From positions 248,001 to 312,000 of the forward strand of contig NZ_JAVHJU010000069.1 of NCBI RefSeq assembly GCF_031082405.1: DNA of 64,000 nucleotides. The letters run 5' to 3'. The number at the start of each line of letters is the position of its first letter. The stretch's first letter is position 1. This DNA comes from Amycolatopsis sp. A133. GTDB taxonomy: Bacteria > Actinomycetota > Actinomycetes > Mycobacteriales > Pseudonocardiaceae. A program made the position numbers and the translations under genes. The notes beneath the pieces were generated by a model, which made no database searches, had not been told where the DNA came from, and saw nothing but the letters and a program-made list of their open reading frames with translations. Below are positions 32,391-41,209 of this stretch, piece by piece.

Positions 32391-32513
32391 GTGAGGAACT
32401 TGCCTGCCCACGAGGTCGTGGGGCATGCGAGCCGGCCGGTCCCTGCTCGTCCGGATTCCGGGGGTTCCGTGGCCCGCTGGGTCGAAGCCACCGCCGGAGG
32501 TGCCACCCGATGA
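32391..32513 (+). CDS. 40-codon ORF translationally coupled to the sigma-factor gene
   Basis: GTG 32391 has a good Shine-Dalgarno (GGGAG, 5 nt spacing). The predicted peptide begins MRNLPAHEVVGHASRPVP and ends VARWVEATAGGATR, with its TGA overlapping the sigma ATG (32510-32513). No family is known. It may be a leader peptide tuning sigma-factor translation, or part of an alternative N-terminus after a frameshift. A TATGCT hexamer at 32328-32333 could be the promoter -10. Confidence 0.5.
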   Translation: MRNLPAHEVVGHASRPVPARPDSGGSVARWVEATAGGATR

Positions 32514-33202
32514 CCGTGCCGACCGCCGTGAGCCGCGGGCCCGTCTCCATGTTCGCCGAGCGCGTCTTCGGGCGGACGCCGGCCGTGCCGCTGAGCCGCC
32601 AGGCGTCCGACGACGAGCGCGCCGAGGCGGCCAAGGCCGAAGCCTGGGAGCTGGTGCGCGCCGCGCAGGACGGCGACTCGTCCGCCTTCGGCCGGCTCTA
32701 CGACCGCTACGTCGACGTGGTCTACCGCTACGTGCTGTTCCGGCTCGGCGACCGCGACCTGGCCGAGGACGTCACCAGCGAGACGTTCCTGCGCGCGCTG
32801 CGCCGGATCGCGTCGGTGAGCTACCAGGGCCGTGACGTCGGCGCCTGGTTCGTCACCATCGCCCGCAACCTCGTGCTCGACCACGTCAAGTCGAGCCGGT
32901 TCAAGCTCGAGGTGGTCACCGACGAGGTGACCGAGCCCGGCTCGGCGCCGTTCAGCGTCGGCGCGCCCGCCCAGGTGGGCCCCGAGCAGGAGGCGATCAG
33001 CCGCGCCACCCGGGCCGAGCTGCTGCGCTGCGTCGCCGAACTGGGCGACGACCAGCGGGAATGCATCATCCTGCGGTTCCTGCAGGGCCTGTCCGTCGCC
33101 GAGACGGCCGAGATCATGAACCGCAACGAAGGCGCGATCAAGGCGCTGCAGCACCGCGCGGTACGCCGTTTGGCACAACTCCTGCCCACCGGATTGCGCT
33201 GA
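32510..33202 (+). CDS. bldN: BldN-type ECF RNA polymerase sigma factor
   Basis: A 230-residue ECF sigma with an N-terminal extension of about 45 residues, region 2 (FGRLYDRYVDVVYRYVLFRLG, DVTSETFLRAL, AWFVTIARNLVLDHVKS; about 60-125) and region 4 (LGDDQRECIILRFLQGLSVAETAEIMNRN; about 175-215). The sequence and the adjacent DUF5667 gene match the Streptomyces BldN/RsbN pair, in which BldN drives aerial development. ATG 32510 has GGAGG 8 nt upstream. No processed pro-sequence can be confirmed. Confidence 0.87.
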   Translation: MTVPTAVSRGPVSMFAERVFGRTPAVPLSRQASDDERAEAAKAEAWELVRAAQDGDSSAFGRLYDRYVDVVYRYVLFRLGDRDLAEDVTSETFLRALRRIASVSYQGRDVGAWFVTIARNLVLDHVKSSRFKLEVVTDEVTEPGSAPFSVGAPAQVGPEQEAISRATRAELLRCVAELGDDQRECIILRFLQGLSVAETAEIMNRNEGAIKALQHRAVRRLAQLLPTGLR

Positions 33203-33316
33203 ATCCGCGAACTTTTCTGTTCGTCGACCGAAACCGGTAACCCTCGCGGCTTCTGGATCGTTACCCTCGCGAACCGGTGTCAGGACCGGCCGAGGCCCGG
33301 GATGGAGAGCAGCGCC

Positions 33317-34387
33317 GTGAGGTTTGCGCGTGAGCGAGCCGAGAGCGAGCGGTTCGCGCATGCCCTGGAACCGTCGCCGGTGCGCCGGGACGGCGACTTC
33401 GCCGACGAACTCGCGCTCGTCGGCGCCCTGCGCGACCTCGGCGCGGCCGGGGCCCCGGACCTGGAGACGCGGCAGCGGATCCGCGCGGAGATCGCGGGCC
33501 GCCTGGAGACGGCGGCGGCCACCACCCCACGTCGGAGGTGGCGGCCGCGGACCGCCGACCTGGTGGCCGCCGCGCTCTTCCTGTTCCTGGTCCTCTCCGG
33601 GCTGACGCTGGTGCTCTCGCGCACCGCCTTGCCCGGCGACGCGCTGTACAACGTGAAGCGCGCCGGCGAGTCGACGGCGCTGGGCCTGACGTTCGGCGAG
33701 CAGGAGAAGGCGCGCAAGCACCTCGAGTTCGCCACCAACCGGATCACCGAACTCGGCGAGCTGGCCGCCCAAGGCGCGAGCGAGGCCGACTACCGGACCG
33801 CGTACGACGACTTCGCCGCCGACCTGCGGGCCGGCGTCGCCCAGATGTCCGCCGTCGCGACCGGCGACGGCGCCGGGGCGCAGGCGCTCTCCGACGTCCG
33901 GCTGTGGGCGCGCAACCAGGCGGCGAGGCTGGCCGCGCAGCCGCTGCCGGCCGACGCGGCCCCCGTATTCGGCGGCGTCCGCGAACTGCTGGGCAAGGTC
34001 CAGGAACGCACGAGCGGGCTGGTGGCGCGGATGAACTGCTACCAGATCACCACCGGCTCGGCCGACGAGCTGGGCCCGCTGCCGGCGACCGGCGAGTGCA
34101 CGCAGCGGCCGGCCCCGGCCGCCGGTGGTCAGCCGACTTCGGCCTCGGTCGCGCCCTCGTCGGAGGACAGCACGTCGCCGGTGCCGACGGGCACGCAGCT
34201 GCCGCCGTCGGACGCGGCGGCGACCCCGGGCATCCCGGCCCCGACCGGCGGCGTGACCCCGCCCCCGGTGTACGGCCAGCCGCCGACGACGTCGCACCCC
34301 CCGGTGACGACCACCACGACCCCCGCGCCGCCGCTGGTTTCGATCCCGCCGTTGCTGCCGGGCCTGCCGCCGATCGTGATCGGCTGA
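33317..34387 (+). CDS. DUF5667 membrane protein, probable anti-sigma factor (RsbN-like)
   Basis: A 356-residue protein: a cytosolic N-terminal region of about 85 residues (FADELALVGALRDLG) likely to bind the sigma factor, one helix (about 92-110, DLVAAALFLFLVLSGLTLVLS), an extracytoplasmic DUF5667 helical domain (LPGDALYNVKRAGESTAL to about 250), and a Pro/Thr/Ser-rich tail ending LLPGLPPIVIG. GTG 33317 has GGAGAG 7 nt upstream; ATG 33302 is inside that Shine-Dalgarno. It lies 114 bp after bldN. The role is inferred from RsbN. Confidence 0.83.
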   Translation: MRFARERAESERFAHALEPSPVRRDGDFADELALVGALRDLGAAGAPDLETRQRIRAEIAGRLETAAATTPRRRWRPRTADLVAAALFLFLVLSGLTLVLSRTALPGDALYNVKRAGESTALGLTFGEQEKARKHLEFATNRITELGELAAQGASEADYRTAYDDFAADLRAGVAQMSAVATGDGAGAQALSDVRLWARNQAARLAAQPLPADAAPVFGGVRELLGKVQERTSGLVARMNCYQITTGSADELGPLPATGECTQRPAPAAGGQPTSASVAPSSEDSTSPVPTGTQLPPSDAAATPGIPAPTGGVTPPPVYGQPPTTSHPPVTTTTTPAPPLVSIPPLLPGLPPIVIG

Positions 34388-34496
34388 GGTCCGGCCCACA
34401 CTTGCGACGGGACGGTGGGCGGCTCGCTACGCTGTGCAAAGGACCGGACGTTCCCGGGGACGTGGCCAGACGTGGGCAGACGTGGAGGCGGTGTGC

Positions 34497-35399
34497 GTGT
34501 CAGCTTGGCGTGGCAGGGATAAGAGTCAGGAGCTCGAACGGCTCGCCGCGCTCGCCGGCGAGGCGTCGGCCGAGGCCGCCCACGCCCGTGTGGTTTCCGA
34601 AGCTGCCGAGCCCCCCGCCCCGCCGGCGCCGCCGGACCTGACCGCGGCCGCGTTCTTCGACGTCGACAACACGATGATGATGGGCGCGTCGATCTTCTAC
34701 TTCGCCCGCGGGCTCGCGGCGCGGAAGTTCTTCACCTCGTCGGACCTGGCCGGCTTCGTGTGGGGCCAGATCAAGTTCCGGCTCGGCGGCCGTGAGAACA
34801 AAGAGGACATCAAGACCCACCGCGAGCGCGCACTGTCCTTTGTGGCCGGCCGCACGGTGGCCGAGCTGACGTCGATCAGCGAAGAGATCTACGACGAGCT
34901 GATGGCGGACAAGATCTGGTCCGGCACGCGCTCGCTGGCCCAGATGCACCTGGACGCGGGCCAGCGCGTCTGGCTGGTGACGGCGACCCCGATCGAGCTG
35001 GCGGCGATCATTTCCCGCCGGCTCGGGCTGACGGGCGCGCTGGGCACGGTGGCCGAGACGCGTGACGGTGTGTACACGGGCCGCCTGGTCGGCGACCTGC
35101 TGCACGGCCGCGCGAAAGCGCACGCGGTGCGCGCGCTGGCGTCCCGCGAGGGCCTGAACCTCAAGCGCTGCACGGCCTATTCGGACTCGGCGAACGACAT
35201 CCCGATGCTGTCGGTGGTGGGCACGGCGGTGGCGGTCAACCCGGACGGCGGGCTCCGCGACGTGGCCCGCGCCCGCGGCTGGGAGATCCGCGACTTCCGC
35301 ACCGGCCGCAAGGCGGCGAAGATCGGCGTGCCGTCGGTGCTGGGTGCCGGCGCGCTGGCGGGCGCGGTGGCGGCCGGGATGGCCTACCGCCGCCGCTGA
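34497..35399 (+). CDS. HAD-IB family phosphatase, SerB1-like
   Basis: A 300-residue HAD hydrolase. Motif I is FFDVDNTMMMG (about 62-72), motif II LVTATP (about 163), motif III K with TAYSDSANDIPML (about 225-237). A C-terminal hydrophobic segment (GVPSVLGAGALAGAVAAGMAYRRR) could anchor it. It resembles mycobacterial SerB1 (Rv0505c); substrate may be phosphoserine or a lysophospholipid, unproven. GTG 34497 is picked for GGAGG 8 nt upstream. It follows the anti-sigma gene by about 110 bp. Confidence 0.85.
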   Translation: MSAWRGRDKSQELERLAALAGEASAEAAHARVVSEAAEPPAPPAPPDLTAAAFFDVDNTMMMGASIFYFARGLAARKFFTSSDLAGFVWGQIKFRLGGRENKEDIKTHRERALSFVAGRTVAELTSISEEIYDELMADKIWSGTRSLAQMHLDAGQRVWLVTATPIELAAIISRRLGLTGALGTVAETRDGVYTGRLVGDLLHGRAKAHAVRALASREGLNLKRCTAYSDSANDIPMLSVVGTAVAVNPDGGLRDVARARGWEIRDFRTGRKAAKIGVPSVLGAGALAGAVAAGMAYRRR

Positions 35400-35519
35400 C
35401 GCCGTCTCCGGTACAGCCTGCTGTACCGGCCTTCCGGGTGTGTGCGGGAGTGACCGCACCCGCCGCCGGCTGGTGTGCTTCGTCCACCGGAAAAGCGGCG
35501 TCGGCGAAGGGGCAGTGTG

Positions 35520-36428
35520 GTGGCAACCCGTGTGGGCATCGGAGAAGAACGGACCGGCGGCACCGGATGGCGGGACGGCATCCGGCGTCGCCCGCTGATC
35601 TGGTTCTTCGTCCTGGCCAACCTGCTGAGCTGGCTCGCGTGGACGCCCTACATCCTGTCGGAGAACGGGCTCGGGGTCCTGCACTTCCGCTTCCCCGAGG
35701 TGCTCGGCACCGCGCAGTTCGCCGGCGTCCTGCCGGGCGCCTACCTCGGCCCGATCGGCGCCGCGTTCTTCGTCACCGCGGTCGCCGACGGGCGGACCGG
35801 GCTGCGCCGCTGGGTCGCGCGGCTGGTCAAGTGGCGGGTCAGCTGGCTCTGGTACGTCGGGGTCGTGCTCAGCGTGCCCGCCCTGCTCACCATCACCACG
35901 ATGGCGCTGTCGGAGCGGAACCCCATGGTGCCGGCCGTGGCGACGCTGGTGGCCTACCTGCCGGGCCTGGTCCTGCAGATGGTCACCACCGGCCTCGCGG
36001 AGGAGCCCGGCTGGCGGGATTTCGCCCTGCCCCGGCTCCAGCACCGCTACGGACCGCTCGGCGGCACGCTGATCCTCGGCCCGCTGTGGGGTCTCTGGCA
36101 CCTGCCGCTGTTCTTCAGCGAGTGGGGCGGCTGGCCGGACGTCACCTGGCTGACGCCGATCGAGTTCGTCGCCACCTGCATCACCTTCAGCATCATCATG
36201 ACCTGGGTGTTCAACCGCACCGGCCAGAGCCTGCCGCTGGCCATGCTGCTGCACACGAGCGTCAACAACTTCTTCTCGATCGCCTGGTCGGAGATGTTCC
36301 CGGGCCTGACGTCCCGGGACACGACGCACGCGTTCCTGCTCGCCTCCACCGCGGTGGCGCTCGTACTGCTCGCCGCCACCCGCGGCCGCCTCGGCTATCG
36401 GCAGGCGGCACCGGAACCCGCGGTCTGA
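35520..36428 (+). CDS. CPBP-family intramembrane metalloprotease
   Basis: A 302-residue membrane protein of the Abi/CPBP family with about seven helices. Motif 1 EEPGWRDFALP (about 161), motif 2 WGLWHLPLFF (about 190) and motif 3 LLHTSVNNFF (about 242) carry the Glu, His and His/Asn expected at the active site. The substrate is unknown; relatives process prenylated proteins or confer bacteriocin immunity. GTG 35520 with AAGGGG upstream; GTG 35517 is also possible. Its last 16 codons lie in the first copy of a 120-bp tandem repeat. Confidence 0.86.
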   Translation: MATRVGIGEERTGGTGWRDGIRRRPLIWFFVLANLLSWLAWTPYILSENGLGVLHFRFPEVLGTAQFAGVLPGAYLGPIGAAFFVTAVADGRTGLRRWVARLVKWRVSWLWYVGVVLSVPALLTITTMALSERNPMVPAVATLVAYLPGLVLQMVTTGLAEEPGWRDFALPRLQHRYGPLGGTLILGPLWGLWHLPLFFSEWGGWPDVTWLTPIEFVATCITFSIIMTWVFNRTGQSLPLAMLLHTSVNNFFSIAWSEMFPGLTSRDTTHAFLLASTAVALVLLAATRGRLGYRQAAPEPAV

Positions 36429-36705
36429 CCGGGCGGCTCAGCGACCGTGCCGGGCGGTGTCCCTGAGGTAATGCCGGTGGCCCCGGCCCGAATCCCCACC
36501 CGCGGCCGCCTCGGCTACCAGCGAGCGGCACCGGAACCCGCAGTCTGACCGGGCGGCTCAGCGACCGTGCCGGGCGGTGTCCCTGAGGTAATGCCGGTGG
36601 CCCCGGCCCGAATCCCCACCCGCGGCCGCCTCGGCTACCAGCGAGCGGCACCGGAACCCGCAGTCTGACCGGGCGGCTCAGCGACCGTGCCGGGCGGTGT
36701 CCCTC
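36379..36705. repeat. 120-bp tandem duplication spanning the 3' ends of two convergent genes
   Basis: Almost three copies of a 120-bp unit. Bases 36481-36540 and 36601-36660 are identical, as are 36541 to 36590 and 36661 to about 36703. The first copy starts in the CPBP gene end near 36379 and differs slightly. Each copy contains a CPBP C-terminal end with stop (GRLGY..AAPEPAV) and, on the other strand, the regulator C-terminus with stop (DTARHGR). Confidence 0.92.
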
Positions 36706-37340
36706 AAGTAGTGCAGCACCGCCGTCACCCGGCGGTCGGCCCGATCGGCCGGCGCCAGGTCGAGCTTCGCGAAGATGCTGCGGATGTGCTTGTGCACGGC
36801 GCCGTCGGTGACGACGAGCCGTTCGGCGATCGCGCTGTTGCCCAGGCCTTCGGCCATCAGCGACAGCACTTCGCGCTCGCGCGCGCTGAGGCGCTCGAGC
36901 CGGTTGTCCGGGCGGCTGCGCGTCAGCAGCTGGGCGACCACCTCCGGGTCGATGGCGGTGCCGCCGTCCACGACGCGGTGCAGGGCGTCGAGGAACTCGT
37001 CGACCCGGCCGACGCGCTCCTTGAGCAGGTAGCCGAGGCGGGCGCCGCCGTCGGTGAACAGCTCGGTGGCGAACGCCTGCTCGACGTACGCCGAGAGCAC
37101 GAGCACCGCGAGCCCCGGCTGCCGGCGGCGGGCCTCGACGGCGGCGACGATGCCCTCGTCCGTGTGCGTCGGCGGCATCCGGACGTCCACAATGGCCAGA
37201 TCCGGCGCGTGTTCGTCCACCGCGGCGAGGAAGTCGTCGGCGTTGGCCACGGCGGCCCGCACGTCGACGCCCTCGGCGCGAAGCAGCATCGCGACCCCTT
37301 CGCGCAGCAGCAGGTCGTCTTCGGCGATCACGATCCGCAC
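36678..37340 (-). CDS. NarL/FixJ-type response regulator
   Basis: A 220-residue regulator: receiver domain (about 1-120) with acidic pair EDD, phosphoacceptor Asp in LAIVDVRMPP (about D53), and a conserved Lys in LLKERVG; a C-terminal LuxR HTH (about 150-210) with LSAREREVLSLMAEGLGNSAIAERL. GTG 37340 overlaps the kinase gene by 13 nt, forming a two-gene unit. Targets are unknown. Extra copies of its last codons sit in the tandem repeat downstream. Confidence 0.92.
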   Translation of the reverse strand: MRIVIAEDDLLLREGVAMLLRAEGVDVRAAVANADDFLAAVDEHAPDLAIVDVRMPPTHTDEGIVAAVEARRRQPGLAVLVLSAYVEQAFATELFTDGGARLGYLLKERVGRVDEFLDALHRVVDGGTAIDPEVVAQLLTRSRPDNRLERLSAREREVLSLMAEGLGNSAIAERLVVTDGAVHKHIRSIFAKLDLAPADRADRRVTAVLHYLRDTARHGR

Positions 37341-38560
37341 GGCAGGCTCACCACCAGGGTCGTCGGCCCGCCGGCCGGGCTGGCCAGCGCGAACGTCCCG
37401 TCGTGGGCCTCGACGCGGCGCCGGATGCCGACGAGCCCGGACCCGGCGTCCTCGGCCGCTCCGCCGCGGCCGTCGTCGGTGACCTCCACGTGCACCCGGT
37501 CCCGCTCGTGGCGGAGCCGGACCGTCGCGGCGCTCGCCCCGCTGTGCCGGGCGACGTTGGTGAGCGCCTCCGCGACCACGAAGTAGGCGGTCACCTGGAC
37601 CGACACCGCGGGCCTGCCGGGCAGATCGGTGTCGATCCGGCAGGTCACCGGGCAGTCGGCGGCCAGCGCGGTGAGCGCGTCGGGCAGGCTGCGTTCGGTC
37701 AGCACCGGCGGGAGGATACTGCGCACCACCCCGCGCAGTTCGGCGAGCGCCTGCTCGCCGGCGTCCTGGGCGCGGCCGATGATCTCCTCGGCGGCGGCGG
37801 GATCCCGCGCCAGCGCCCGCTTCGCGGCCCCCAGCAACACGTTCACCGCGACGAGCCGGTTCTGCGTGCCGTCGTGCAGCGACCGTTCGATCCGCCGCAG
37901 TTCGACGGCGTGGGCGTCCAGCGCGGCCGCCCGCGTGGCGGTGAGCTCGGCGACGCGCAGCGCCAGGTCGGTCCCGCGGGCGGGCGCCAGCAGCCGTTTC
38001 CCCGGCCACTCCTGGCACCGGGCCAGCACCGGCAGGACCAGGACCGTGACGACCAGCGTGGCGACGCCGAACAGACAGATCACCACGGCGTCGCGCCAGT
38101 TCGTCGCGGTGAAGAAGCCTTGGGCGGGGGTGGCGGAGCTGGGCGGGACGAACCGCCACCACAGCGGGAACGACGCGTCGTGCATGACGTCGACGGGCAG
38201 GGTGAGGGCGGTCAACCCGAGGAGCGTGCCGAGGGTGCTGTGACAGCCGAGCCAGCCCAGTTCACGCCGGACGGCGGTGTCGGCGAGGGCGGCGCGCAAC
38301 TCGCGCGGCACAGGCGGCGGGGGCAGGATCGCCAGCCGCGCCCGCTCACGGTCGGCGACGACGCGCAGCAGCCGCAACCCGGCGGGTACCAGCAGCAGAC
38401 CGACCCCGGCCAGGCACAGCACCGCGGCCCCGAGCAGCCACAACAGGGCGGCCACGGCCAGCACGGCGGTGCCCATGCCCCCCACGAGCCGTTCGAGGGC
38501 GTCCAGCGCGGCCCGGGCGCGCGCGACCGCGTCCCAGCGCCGCGCGTCCTCGGTGGCCAT
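37328..38560 (-). CDS. sensor histidine kinase, HisKA_3 type
   Basis: A 410-residue kinase. Four helices in the first 200 residues (about 32-60, 115-130, 155-180) form a putative sensor with no recognised ligand domain. The dimerisation/phosphoacceptor region is ELRRIERSLHDGTQNRLVAV (His about 240). The HATPase_c domain follows with AEALTNVARHSGAS (N-box, about 325) and VTDDGRGGA. This is the partner of the overlapping NarL regulator. ATG 38560. Confidence 0.9.
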   Translation of the reverse strand: MATEDARRWDAVARARAALDALERLVGGMGTAVLAVAALLWLLGAAVLCLAGVGLLLVPAGLRLLRVVADRERARLAILPPPPVPRELRAALADTAVRRELGWLGCHSTLGTLLGLTALTLPVDVMHDASFPLWWRFVPPSSATPAQGFFTATNWRDAVVICLFGVATLVVTVLVLPVLARCQEWPGKRLLAPARGTDLALRVAELTATRAAALDAHAVELRRIERSLHDGTQNRLVAVNVLLGAAKRALARDPAAAEEIIGRAQDAGEQALAELRGVVRSILPPVLTERSLPDALTALAADCPVTCRIDTDLPGRPAVSVQVTAYFVVAEALTNVARHSGASAATVRLRHERDRVHVEVTDDGRGGAAEDAGSGLVGIRRRVEAHDGTFALASPAGGPTTLVVSLPCGS

Positions 38561-38610
38561 CCTCACCTCCTGGCCCGCAGAGGATAAAGCACCGGGCCGG
38601 GGTGACCGAT

Positions 38611-39648
38611 TCAGCCGCGGAAGACCGACTTCCGCTGCGAAAGCCGCCGGTACAGCGTCTGCTGGATGGATTCCCGCACCTGGTCGGTCAGCTGGAACAC
38701 CAGCATCGGGTCGTCGACGGCGTCGGGGCCGAAGGAGTCCGTCGCGATCGGCTCGCCGAACTCGATGCTCCACTTCGTCGGGAGCGGGACCGCGCCCAGC
38801 AGGCCCAGCGCGGGGAAGAACGGCGTCACCGGGAAGTACGGGAGCCCCAGCATGCGGGCCAGCACCTTGATGTCGCCGAGCTTCGGGTAGATCTCCTCGG
38901 CGCCGATGATCGACACCGGGATGATCGGCACGCCGGCGCGCAGCGCCGCCGACACAAAACCGCCGCGGCCGAAGCGCTGCAGCTTGTAGCGGGAGGCGAA
39001 CGGCTTGCCGATGCCCTTGAAGCCCTCCGGCCACACGCCGACCAGCTCGCCCTTGCGCAGCAGGCGTTCGGCGTCCGCGTGGCAGGCCAGCGTCTGGCCG
39101 GACTTGCGGGCGAACGACCCCACCAGCGGCACCTGGAACACCAGGTCGGCGCCGAGGCCGCGCAGGTGACGGCCGCCGGTCTCGTCGTGGACCGCCACCG
39201 CCGTCATCAGTGAGTCGAGCGGGATCGTGCCCGAGTGGTTGGACACCAGCAGCGCACCGCCGTCCGACGGCAGGTTCTCGACGCCGTGGGTGTCGACGCG
39301 GAACCACTTCTTGTACAGCGCGCGCAGCGGCGGGAGGAACAGGGCGTCGGTCAGCTCGGCGTCGAAGCCGAACTCGTCGACCGTGTAGTCGCCGGTCAAC
39401 CGGTCGCGGATGAAGGTGAGCGCGGAGCGGACCGCGTCCGGCAGGACCTCGGGGGCCGGTGCCGGCTGGTCCGCGCCGGGGAAGGCGACGACCGGCGCGC
39501 CGGCTCGCGCGGCTTCCTGCTCACGGAGGTCCCGCTCGGCGGCCAGAGCTTCCGGCTTCTCCCGGCCCGGTCCGTGCAGGGGGATGACTCGCGCCTCGGC
39601 ACCGCCCACCGTTCCCGCCTCGCTTCCGAAGTCGTGCGGTCTGGTCAC
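38611..39648 (-). CDS. PlsC-like lysophospholipid acyltransferase (Rv0502-like)
   Basis: A 345-residue acyltransferase: a charged, disordered start of about 90 residues, then the catalytic HSGT motif LLVSNHSGTIPLDS (about 149-162), in which the Asp is six residues after His as in this actinobacterial subgroup, and VGVWPEGFKGIGKP (about 225) with the Glu-Gly of motif III. It probably acylates lysophosphatidate or a related glycerophospholipid. GTG 39648 overlaps the epimerase stop by 4 nt, a pairing also seen for Rv0501-Rv0502. Confidence 0.88.
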   Translation of the reverse strand: MTRPHDFGSEAGTVGGAEARVIPLHGPGREKPEALAAERDLREQEAARAGAPVVAFPGADQPAPAPEVLPDAVRSALTFIRDRLTGDYTVDEFGFDAELTDALFLPPLRALYKKWFRVDTHGVENLPSDGGALLVSNHSGTIPLDSLMTAVAVHDETGGRHLRGLGADLVFQVPLVGSFARKSGQTLACHADAERLLRKGELVGVWPEGFKGIGKPFASRYKLQRFGRGGFVSAALRAGVPIIPVSIIGAEEIYPKLGDIKVLARMLGLPYFPVTPFFPALGLLGAVPLPTKWSIEFGEPIATDSFGPDAVDDPMLVFQLTDQVRESIQQTLYRRLSQRKSVFRG

Positions 39649-40688
39649 CGGCTCTGTCCCGTCGCGGCGGCGACGAGCACCTTGCCGGCCAGGCCGGCCA
39701 GCTTGCCGCCGTCGAGCACCGGGCGGAGCCCGCGTCCCACGATGTAGTCGTCGAACGCCTCCCGCGTGGTCCACCGCGGGGTGTACCCGAACTCCTGCTT
39801 CAGCTTGGCGATGTCGACGACCCGGCCGAAGTTCAGCAGCCGGACCTGATCGGCGGAGAAGTCCACGACGCGGGCGCCGCGCAGGACCTTGCCGACCGAC
39901 GGCACCACGCTCCGCGGCATCGGCAGCTCGACCCGGCCGGCTCGCCGGATCGCCTGCGAAAGGGTGAGTACCCCTTCCGCGCCGACGTTGAACACGCCGG
40001 GTTTGCCGGTCAAGGTCGCCCGTTCCAGCACGGACAGCGCGTCCGAGGAGTGCAGCAGCTGGATGCGCGCGTCGTAGCCGAAGACCGTCGGCACCACCGG
40101 CAGCGCGAAGTAGCGCGCGAGGACGGTGTCGGTCTCCGGGCCGATGATGTTGGCGAAGCGGAACAGCGTCGTGGTGATGTCGGGACGGCGGCGCACCAGG
40201 CCACGCACGTACCCCTCCATCTCGACGGCGTCCTTCGCGTATCCGCTGGTCGAGGTGGGGATCAGCTCGGAGTCCTCGGTGAACACCGCCTGCGAGCGGG
40301 CGCCGGCGCCGTAGACCGCCGCCGTCGACTTGACCACCAGCTTCCGGACCAGCGGGGACCGCTGGCAGGCGGCGAGCAGCCGCATGGTGCCGATGACGTT
40401 GACTTCCTTGATCGCCGTGCGGCGGCCCGGCCCGGCCGGGTGCGCGGTGCAGGACGCGTGCACCACCGTGTCGACCCCGGCCGTGCTGATCACCTTGGCG
40501 ATCAGCGGGTTCCTGATGTCCGCGCGGACGAACTCCGCGTGCCCCATGCGCTGCAGCACCGCCTTGTCGGGCGGGACCGTGTCGACACCGATGACCCGTT
40601 CGAAGTCGGGGTTGTTGCCCAGCCGGGCGAGCAGTTTCCCACCCAGTTCCCCGGCGACCCCGGTGACGAGCACGACGTTCGACGACAT
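39645..40688 (-). CDS. NAD-dependent epimerase/dehydratase (GalE2/Rv0501-like)
   Basis: A 347-residue extended SDR with Rossmann motif VTGVAGELGGKLLARL (about 8-23), VHASCTAHPAGPG (about 80), and a Tyr-Lys region SGYAKDAVEMEGY (about 146), where Lys is at Tyr+2 rather than Tyr+4. That odd spacing may be a subgroup trait. The substrate is probably a nucleotide sugar or lipid intermediate. ATG 40688 has AGGGAG 4 nt upstream. Confidence 0.85.
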   Translation of the reverse strand: MSSNVVLVTGVAGELGGKLLARLGNNPDFERVIGVDTVPPDKAVLQRMGHAEFVRADIRNPLIAKVISTAGVDTVVHASCTAHPAGPGRRTAIKEVNVIGTMRLLAACQRSPLVRKLVVKSTAAVYGAGARSQAVFTEDSELIPTSTSGYAKDAVEMEGYVRGLVRRRPDITTTLFRFANIIGPETDTVLARYFALPVVPTVFGYDARIQLLHSSDALSVLERATLTGKPGVFNVGAEGVLTLSQAIRRAGRVELPMPRSVVPSVGKVLRGARVVDFSADQVRLLNFGRVVDIAKLKQEFGYTPRWTTREAFDDYIVGRGLRPVLDGGKLAGLAGKVLVAAATGQSR

Positions 40689-40896
40689 GCGACTCCCTGC
40701 GGCGTAGGGCATGTGGGGGGTGGACGGTCACCCGAGGCGCGCGAACCTGCACTCACTGGAAGCTTCGCGCGGACGCCATTGAGATGTTACCGCTCTTCAG
40801 TGGTAGCTCAGGGCTGTCTCACGTGCTATTGGCCACGGTTCGCCGGAAAGCGACGAACGCCTCACTCGAACGGGCGGACGTGCCCACCACATGGAC

Positions 40897-40925
40897 GTGG
40901 CCCGTCCAGAGACTGGACGGGCCAC
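40897..40925. terminator. stem-loop after the bS22 gene
   Basis: GTGGCCCGTCCA (40897-40908) and TGGACGGGCCAC (40914-40925) form a perfect 12-bp stem with loop GAGAC, 18 nt beyond the bS22 stop on the minus strand. Confidence 0.8.
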
Positions 40926-40942
40926 GCTTGCGCACAGCAGAT

Positions 40943-41044
40943 TTACTTGCCGGCCTTGCGACGCTGCACTCGCGTGCGGCGAAGCAGCTTGCGGTGCTTC
41001 TTCTTCGACATGCGCTTGCGGCGCTTCTTGATCACAGAGCCCAT
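40943..41044 (-). CDS. ribosomal protein bS22 (AURKAIP1/COX24-domain peptide), 33 residues
   Basis: ATG 41044 with AAGGAG 5 nt upstream starts a very basic 33-residue protein: MGSVIKKRRKRMSKKKHRK then LLRRTRVQRRKAGK. It is nearly identical to mycobacterial bS22 (Rv0500B), a small-subunit ribosomal protein found in mycobacterial ribosome structures; databases often call it AURKAIP1/COX24. A hairpin terminator follows. It is too short for most ORF callers. Confidence 0.93.
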   Translation of the reverse strand: MGSVIKKRRKRMSKKKHRKLLRRTRVQRRKAGK

Positions 41045-41209
41045 GGGCGCTCCTTAGGTCGACGTCGGTCACGCTGCCCGGCGCAGCGTCCAACGGGTGG
41101 AGCGCACAGGCACGAGCGGTTTTCCAGGTTACCCGTCACCTGTCGCGGGCCGGTCGGCGGGCACGCCGTAGCGCTGCGCGCCGCTGGTCACGGCGTGCCC
41201 GGCGGCCGT

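Noticed and set aside
36262..36651. Minus-strand ORF with repeated peptide blocks
   Set aside because: Generated by the 120-bp tandem duplication and antisense to the CPBP gene.
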